From Bacillota bacterium (GTDB lineage: Bacteria > Bacillota > UBA4882 > UBA8346): a DNA stretch of 64,000 nt. The notes beneath the pieces are model-generated. The model saw only the letters and a list, made by a program, of their open reading frames with translations. It was not told where the DNA came from and made no database searches. The position numbers and the translations under genes are program-made. Position 1 is the first letter of the stretch, and every line of letters starts with the position of its first letter. Below are positions 59,100 through 64,000 of this stretch, in pieces. The DNA lies in the NCBI GenBank assembly GCA_023435565.1, contig JAEYRN010000001.1, positions 48,915 through 112,914 of the forward strand, read 5' to 3'.

Positions 59100-61742
59100 G
59101 TCGCTCCTTATACGGGAGCGTGGATTGAAACCCGTTGTTACATTGTTAAAAAGACCTGAACCCGAGTCGCTCCTTATACGGGAGCGTGGATTGAAACCCC
59201 ACCGCGTTCATTAATAATTGCCGGTCCTCGTCGCTCCTTATACGGGAGCGTGGATTGAAACAAGCGATCATGAATACCTTTGATCCGGTTATTGGTCGCT
59301 CCTTATACGGGAGCGTGGATTGAAACATCATTAGAGCAACCATACAGGCCCATGATGTGGTCGCTCCTTATACGGGAGCGTGGATTGAAACAATCTCCAA
59401 GGTGTAATCTCCAACAGCCGTAAGTCGCTCCTTATACGGGAGCGTGGATTGAAACACCGGTTTTAAGCATTTGCTTTTTATGCCGGTCCGTCGCTCCTTA
59501 TACGGGAGCGTGGATTGAAACATAGCTTGCCTGATGCCAGTATCGAGATTGTTAGCGTCGCTCCTTATACGGGAGCGTGGATTGAAACCCAGGGAGCAAA
59601 GGCAAAGGTCAAGGCCTTGCGTCGCTCCTTATACGGGAGCGTGGATTGAAACAATTTTTGATACCGTATATGGAGCGGTCATGGCCGTCGCTCCTTATAC
59701 GGGAGCGTGGATTGAAACCGGGAGCTTTTGCGGTAAACGCATAACCGGCCGGTCGCTCCTTATACGGGAGCGTGGATTGAAACCTTTTTTGGAAAATGCA
59801 ATCGCTATATTTTTGCGTCGCTCCTTATACGGGAGCGTGGATTGAAACAAAGCTAGGAGGCACCACTGCTTTTGATACCCAAGTCGCTCCTTATACGGGA
59901 GCGTGGATTGAAACAGGCGGTAGGGGATTTTTTACTCAAACACCTAGGTCGCTCCTTATACGGGAGCGTGGATTGAAACACTTTTGCGATACCGGCATAT
60001 TTTTTAATGTAATGTCGCTCCTTATACGGGAGCGTGGATTGAAACCAAGCATTTCAAAAATCTTTGCTTCATCCAATAGTCGCTCCTTATACGGGAGCGT
60101 GGATTGAAACATTGACTTTTAATTGCTTTACTGCCAATGCGTGTCGCTCCTTATACGGGAGCGTGGATTGAAACATTCGGGCAGTAATACTTGTTATGCT
60201 TTTGAGTGTCGCTCCTTATACGGGAGCGTGGATTGAAACCAAAAATCGAGGCATACCGAAGACAGCATGAATGTCGCTCCTTATACGGGAGCGTGGATTG
60301 AAACTGGTAAGATGATTGGTTTAATGTTGAGCGGTGGTGTCGCTCCTTATACGGGAGCGTGGATTGAAACGAAACCAAGTCTCTGATGTTTGGATCTCTT
60401 GGCATGTCGCTCCTTATACGGGAGCGTGGATTGAAACCCCTTTCCCCTATTTAATTTAACTTGCAATGTTTGTCGCTCCTTATACGGGAGCGTGGATTGA
60501 AACTACCCTATGATTAGGACACAGTAAAGAACTGTAAGGTCGCTCCTTATACGGGAGCGTGGATTGAAACTGTATCATAATGAGCAATTGGAGGCCTTTG
60601 TACGTCGCTCCTTATACGGGAGCGTGGATTGAAACAACCGGCAAAGAGGATTGGAAAGCCAAGTTATAGTCGCTCCTTATACGGGAGCGTGGATTGAAAC
60701 CGTCCGGGTTAGTCGAATATCAACCTTTAGGAGGTCGCTCCTTATACGGGAGCGTGGATTGAAACATGTGGCTGCTGGCGGTGGTGAGCCACCTTTAGGT
60801 CGCTCCTTATACGGGAGCGTGGATTGAAACCACAAACTCATTTAATAGTTGTTGACCGCCCTTTGTCGCTCCTTATACGGGAGCGTGGATTGAAACTCAG
60901 CCCTTGGCCTGCCGCATCCACAAATACACGTCGCTCCTTATACGGGAGCGTGGATTGAAACAACCGTATGACTTTGAAGTTCTGGATCCACCCAAGTCGC
61001 TCCTTATACGGGAGCGTGGATTGAAACATACATTATTAACGTCCATCCTATGTCTAATAAGTCGCTCCTTATACGGGAGCGTGGATTGAAACAGCCAAAA
61101 CTTAAACCGCGTTCGGTTGATGGGTGTCGCTCCTTATACGGGAGCGTGGATTGAAACCTACTGCCGAAACAAAGGTATCAATTGTTTGGGTCGCTCCTTA
61201 TACGGGAGCGTGGATTGAAACATATAAACACCCCTTATAAACCATTTGGTTAAGTCGCTCCTTATACGGGAGCGTGGATTGAAACAACAGCTAAATACTG
61301 TTCTCCAACAGGAGCAATAGTCGCTCCTTATACGGGAGCGTGGATTGAAACCTCAATAACTTTTGCATCAACTTTACCTTTTGCGTCGCTCCTTATACGG
61401 GAGCGTGGATTGAAACCTCCGGAAAACGCTATTTATGACCAAGATATTGGTCGCTCCTTATACGGGAGCGTGGATTGAAACAACAATTGGTGAGGTTTTT
61501 ATTCACTATAGTTTTGTCGCTCCTTATACGGGAGCGTGGATTGAAACAAATCGGTGATGTAACAGATAACGGCAAGGAAGTCGCTCCTTATACGGGAGCG
61601 TGGATTGAAACACTTTTCCGGCTATTATTTATGCAATTTGGGAAAGTCGCTCCTTGTACAGAAGCGTGGATTGAAACTCAAATATCGTAAAGCCCGGAAT
61701 CTCCTCCGACGTCGTTTCTTATACAGGAGCGTTTACTAATCG
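59100..61742 (+). CRISPR. Type I-C CRISPR array, 41 repeat units and 40 spacers
   Basis: The 32-nt repeat starts GTCGCTCCTTATACGGGAGC and ends GTGGATTGAAAC; CGCTCC/GGGAGCG forms its stem. By reading each start I count 39 repeats that look identical (59100 to 61580), one with three changes at 61646 (TTGTACAGAAG core) and a decayed last unit at 61711-61742 whose 3' third is lost. Spacing is 63-67 bp, so spacers are about 32-35 nt. The leader is at the cas2 side and decay is at the far end, giving plus-strand transcription. I noticed no repeated spacers. Repeat type and cas genes agree on subtype I-C. Confidence 0.98.
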
Positions 61743-61754
61743 TTACATTTGGTT

Positions 61755-61909
61755 GGCCCCTCTCTGTTCCGGTCTTGCTTCCGTTTGCCATCCCAACAAA
61801 AAGATCCAAGGAAATTCCCCTTTCAAATTCCTATCTTGATCCACTTTTCCTCTCTATTGACACGACTCCCAGTGTATCTTACCGGATAGAGAGGCAAGGT
61901 GAGTCGATT
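61755..61909 (-). repeat. Element E6: inverted copy of the block upstream of cas1
   Basis: The reverse complement of these 155 bp matches 57376-57528 (153 bp): CGACTCACC edge, CCTCTCTAT/ATAGAGAGG hairpin, GATCAAGATAG and GAGAGGGGCC end. Together they enclose cas1, cas2 and the array. Confidence 0.8.
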
Positions 61910-62055
61910 TTTTGTTCATCTTCCAATTCCTCGAATTTCCCAAACAATCCAAATTAATTCCAAGTTTTTATTTGTATTTGCAGAAATTGTTTTACAAACA
62001 TAGAAAATTATATTCATTACTCTTCCCACAAAATTGAAGGAATGGAGGTAAGATC

Positions 62056-62144
62056 ATGAATTTTTTAATTAGTTAGACTTGCCGGAAAAGGCGATCAATG
62101 CGGCGCTGGCATTATTAGTAAAGGCTATCAAAGCGGTTTCATAG
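62056..62144 (+). pseudogene. Small ORF remnant with strong ribosome site
   Basis: GGAGGTAAGATC precedes an ATG at 62056, but that frame stops after six codons (MNFLIS). A second frame starts at 62073 and reads LDLPEKAINAALALLVKAIK before stopping at 62144. Joining the two needs a frameshift. It may be a short amphipathic peptide gene that has decayed. No family is recognised. Confidence 0.3.
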
Positions 62145-62223
62145 GAAAGGATTTGGATTGGGAAAAAAGATTAAACACAATTCTGCTTCATTCAAAGGCT
62201 AATAAACTTCACTGGCTTGATTT

Positions 62224-62333
62224 TTAAATTTACTAGGCTCAATTTAAAAATGTCCTATAGGAGATTTAAGAATGTACTATAGGAGATCTACGAATCGACT
62301 ATAGTCGATTTCGAAATTTACTAGGCTCAATTT
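62224..62333 (+). repeat. Five head-to-tail 22-bp units (iteron-like array)
   Basis: Exact 22-bp period at 62224, 62246, 62268, 62290 and 62312. Units 1 and 5 share AAATTTACTAGGCTCAATTT. Units 2 and 3 share ATG(T)CTATAGGAGAT-type cores, and unit 4 is the palindrome AATCGACTATAGTCGATT. All have an AAT/ATTT edge and a CTATAG- or CTAG-like centre. The array ends 7 bp before the ribosome site of the HU-like gene. Confidence 0.85.
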
Positions 62334-62354
62334 TATATCAAAGGAGAGATTATA

Positions 62355-62747
62355 ATGGCAAAAAAAATTCAAGCATGGACAGAGTTCAGACCCCGGCTGG
62401 AACCGGTCGCTCCAATGAAGAGCGAAGAGCTAATCGAAAACATCGTCGCCGCCACTAATCAAAGCCGCGGCAGCGTGCAGGCAGTACTGTCGGAGTTGGA
62501 CGTGCAGATCGAGTCCGCGCTCAAAGGCGGGCGGATCGTCCACCTACCCAACGGAACCCATTTCCAACCAACCGGTAAAAAAGACGGTTCCGTTAATATT
62601 GACGTGCGGGTCAACCCCGATCTGGACAAGCGCATTAACGCAGGGTTTAGAGGCAAATGGATTAATTCTGATAATTTCAGTAAGAGCGAGGAAGAGATCA
62701 TCGCCCTATGGAACGAAAAGCACCCTGATGATCTGGTCGAAGTGTAA
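62355..62747 (+). CDS. HU-like DNA-binding protein (HU-HIG type)
   Basis: The 130-residue protein has the HU/IHF-like fold (about 5-90). The helix pair is MKSEELIENIVAATNQSRGSVQAVLSELD (broken by normal turns), and the beta-arm region GGRIVHLPNGTHFQPTGKKD is shorter than in true HU. A C-terminal extension (90-130, GFRGKWINSDNFSKSEEEII) is not part of HU. Such proteins are common in Bacteroidota and accessory regions. It probably binds or bends DNA, possibly the 22-bp array just upstream. Start ATG 62355 follows AAGGAGAGATTATA. G+C is higher than that of its surroundings. Confidence 0.75.
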   Translation: MAKKIQAWTEFRPRLEPVAPMKSEELIENIVAATNQSRGSVQAVLSELDVQIESALKGGRIVHLPNGTHFQPTGKKDGSVNIDVRVNPDLDKRINAGFRGKWINSDNFSKSEEEIIALWNEKHPDDLVEV

Positions 62748-62756
62748 GACGGAAGG

Positions 62757-62799
62757 GGCTGTTGCAAAATGATAAAAATTTTTGCAACAGCCTTTTTTA
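62757..62799 (+). terminator. Strong terminator after the HU-like gene
   Basis: GGCTGTTGCAAAA pairs with TTTTGCAACAGCC (13 bp) across a short A/T loop and is followed by a T-run. Confidence 0.93.
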
Positions 62800-62987
62800 T
62801 TTGGATTTATATTCTTTAAAACAAATAATATCATTATCTAGCGTAAATAATTGGACTTCGAAGGATGGGGGTTACCCTTTTAAGTGTAAGCCAGGATGGC
62901 TTGAGCTGAGGCAGCCATGGATGGCATATGCCGAAAGGGGCGAGGGATCTGACTTTAGGCTGGAAGAACGTATACTTGAGTAATTTA
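62800..62987. other. Intergenic region with unassigned sequence
   Basis: A plus-strand frame here reads KPGWLELRQPWMAYAERGEG, continuing SDFRLEERILE. It looks protein-like but has no ribosome site or recognised family, so I leave it unassigned. It may be a gene fragment. Confidence 0.25.
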
Positions 62988-63308
62988 TTATTTAACCATG
63001 TATTTATGCTTAATATAATCAAAAAAATTTGAAACCTCTTTTTGGGCTTCGGATGGGAGTTCATCAAAAGAAATGAGATTATTAAACATCTGATAATTAC
63101 TAATATTGGTACGTCCCATCAAGTAGTCTACACTAACTTCAAATAAGTCCGCCATTTGGCTTAATGTTTCCGGTGACGGTGTTCGTTCCCCGGATTCATA
63201 ATAAGCAATGGTTCGGAGATTAACGTTTAATACCTTCCCTAATTTTTCCTGAGAAAGCTTTTTTTCATTTCTTAATTTTTTTAATCGTTCTTGGAACAGT
63301 GTGTTCAT
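62988..63308 (-). CDS. XRE-family HTH repressor
   Basis: The 106-residue protein has an N-terminal Cro/C1-type HTH (about 6-60: LKKLRNEKKLSQEKLGKVL, then NLRTIAYYESGERTPSPETL). A short C-terminal helical part (SFDELPSEAQKEVSNFFDYIKHKY) may serve dimerisation. It is divergent from a Spo0E-like gene, and the 128-bp gap carries two matching palindromes. It probably represses that gene and perhaps itself. Start ATG 63308. This arrangement is common in mobile or accessory regions. Confidence 0.9.
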   Translation of the reverse strand: MNTLFQERLKKLRNEKKLSQEKLGKVLNVNLRTIAYYESGERTPSPETLSQMADLFEVSVDYLMGRTNISNYQMFNNLISFDELPSEAQKEVSNFFDYIKHKYMVK

Positions 63309-63344
63309 ATTTTTTAGTATATCATGACGTATTATTTAGTATTA

Positions 63345-63398
63345 TGAACAATATATTCAATATAACGACTTGACAATGAACAATTTGTTCATTATACT
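63345..63398 (+). promoter_or_regulatory. Promoter with two operators for the Spo0E-like gene
   Basis: TTGACA (63370-63375) and TATACT (63393-63398) are 17 nt apart. The spacer is filled exactly by the perfect palindrome ATGAACAATTTGTTCAT (63376-63392). A second site, TGAACAATATATTCA (63345-63359), matches 13 of 15 positions, and its centre is 32 bp away, about three helical turns. Confidence 0.85.
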
Positions 63399-63436
63399 TT
63401 TAATCATAAACTGAGGGAAGTGGAGGTTTTTCATAG

Positions 63437-63691
63437 TTGCTGTTCAATTCCAAACTCACCAGTCTCAAAACCCAAATCGCCAAAGCCCGTCAAAAATTAA
63501 ACCGCGCTTGGGAAACGTATCAAATGACCGACGCGGATGTATTGGTTGCCGCGGCGGAGTTGGACAGGTTATGTAATGAGTATGAAAGGGTGAAGAAATG
63601 CAGTGGTCTGGAGCCAGGAGACAGGAGATTGAAACGACGGTTGATTTGGGGATGTAAAATCAACTTAGATAGAGGAACATTAAATCATTGA
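63437..63691 (+). CDS. Spo0E-like aspartyl-phosphate phosphatase
   Basis: The product has 84 residues. The two-helix core LKTQIAKARQKLNRAWETYQ, then DADVLVAAAELDRLCNEYERV contains the Spo0E-type S/A-x-x-LD-x-L-x-x-x-Y motif (AAELDRLCNEY). Spo0E proteins remove phosphate from Spo0A and delay sporulation. A basic C-terminal tail of about 30 residues (GDRRLKRRLIWGCK) is not part of the usual core. The start is TTG 63437, with GGAGG 10 nt upstream. Expression should be repressed by the divergent XRE protein. Confidence 0.75.
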   Translation: MLFNSKLTSLKTQIAKARQKLNRAWETYQMTDADVLVAAAELDRLCNEYERVKKCSGLEPGDRRLKRRLIWGCKINLDRGTLNH

Positions 63692-63757
63692 ATATTAATT
63701 CCAATCCGCCCAGACTTAGTTTTCATGCTAGTGGTCACGTTTTTTGATAATCATTGA

Positions 63758-63786
63758 TTGAAGCTTCCTTTTCAATACGGTATAAT
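63758..63786 (+). promoter_or_regulatory. Predicted promoter of the truncated Rpn-family gene
   Basis: TTGAAG (63758-63763), a 17-nt spacer and TATAAT (63781-63786). The ribosome site GGAGGACGG follows at 63810-63818. Confidence 0.65.
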
Positions 63787-63818
63787 TAAATTAATGATTA
63801 TATAAAACCGGAGGACGG

Positions 63819-63875
63819 ATGCCGAATATCAATAATCCGCACGACCTGCTTTTTAAGGAAACTTTATCTCATAAA
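63819..63875 (+). pseudogene. Truncated Rpn-family (PD-(D/E)XK) nuclease gene
   Basis: The frame reads MPNINNPHDLLFKETLSHK, the typical N-terminus of Rpn/PDDEXK transposase-like nucleases, with a good promoter and ribosome site. After codon 19 similarity stops at a hairpin and the frame ends at 63935. The rest of the gene is missing or displaced, probably by an insertion. Confidence 0.7.
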
Positions 63876-64000
63876 CTCAACTTTCGCAGAGCGAAAGTTG
63901 GAACAAACCCAATAAACAGTAATTATCAGGCATAAAAATGAACAGTAATTGACAAATTAGCGAAAATCATATAAAAACACCCCTTCATTTGGTATAGTGG
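63876..64000 (+). mobile_element. Probable left end of an insertion sequence (continues past the window)
   Basis: Right at the break in the Rpn gene lies a perfect hairpin, AACTTTCGC-AGA-GCGAAAGTT (63879-63899). Two direct repeats of AACAGTAATT follow (63915-63924 and 63941-63950), then a TTGACA/TATAAA pair. Multiple short terminal repeats suggest an IS21-like end, but no transposase is visible in the window. Confidence 0.4.

Noticed and set aside
59146..61690. Several open frames across the CRISPR array
   Set aside because: They arise because the 32-nt repeat lacks stops in some frames; repeated peptides such as SLLIRERGLK and VAPYTGAWIE are translated repeats.
59100..61742. Spacers matching genes in this window (self-targeting)
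   Set aside because: No match was noticed by eye, but a proper search was not possible, so no claim is made.
62834..63067. Minus-strand frame downstream of the XRE gene
   Set aside because: It overlaps the XRE coding end in another frame and has no ribosome site.

Overview
The window looks like a chromosome segment of an anaerobic, endospore-forming member of the Bacillota (Firmicutes). The evidence is spoIID, a SpoIIQ-like LytM gene, spoIIID and mbl in their usual order, a CotF-type coat protein pair, the spore protease YyaC, a Spo0E-like phosphatase, a tetraprenyl-curcumene synthase (YtpB family), two T-box leaders and strong Shine-Dalgarno sequences. Most of the window is A+T-rich. I found no rRNA or tRNA gene. 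I cannot name the species.

Layout. (1) 0-17.5 kb is core metabolism and envelope: partial ytpB, a left-handed beta-helix protein, a decayed YbjQ gene, a homocitrate/Re-citrate-synthase-like enzyme, T-box-controlled tyrS, an NlpC/P60 hydrolase, a MutT-type Nudix protein, a diguanylate cyclase, serC, CapA and NodB enzymes, a four-BON-domain protein, cca and a polyferredoxin. (2) 17.9-24.4 kb holds the sporulation genes spoIID, spoIIQ-like, spoIIID and mbl, then trkH-trkA and a TtcA-like gene. (3) 24.4-37.5 kb holds a Phe-type T-box ahead of paaK and an ACT-domain gene, two chemoreceptor-like proteins, a HAD phosphatase, a YfbR-like nucleotidase, a sodium symporter with a 34-residue partner and a structured leader, uvrC and coat proteins. 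(4) 38-47.9 kb holds an MsmX-like ATPase, yyaC, a VanW protein, a GT9 / flippase-like / glycosidase-like cluster, an S1-domain protein and a TPR protein.

(5) 48.1-61.9 kb is a complete type I-C CRISPR-Cas locus: WYL regulator, cas3, cas5c, cas8c, cas7c, cas4, a DUF559 nuclease-like gene, cas1, cas2 and an array with 40 spacers. The locus is punctuated by a family of hairpin-forming elements, E1 to E6, that share the edge CGACTCACC. E1 and E2 are part of a duplicated promoter/operator/leader unit of about 185 bp. A 155-bp element downstream of the array is an inverted copy of the 153-bp block upstream of cas1, so inverted repeats enclose the adaptation genes and array. Between the WYL gene and cas3, on the minus strand, lies a lone CRISPR-repeat mimic: it has the exact 13-nt repeat 3' tail on a stem of different sequence, followed by a spacer-sized segment and a hairpin. 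This is the best candidate for an undescribed regulatory or accessory component.

(6) 62-64 kb is an accessory segment. It has five head-to-tail 22-bp units directly upstream of an HU-like gene, an XRE repressor divergent from a Spo0E-like gene whose promoter spacer is exactly filled by a 17-bp palindrome, and an Rpn-family nuclease gene cut off after 19 codons, probably by an insertion sequence running out of the window.
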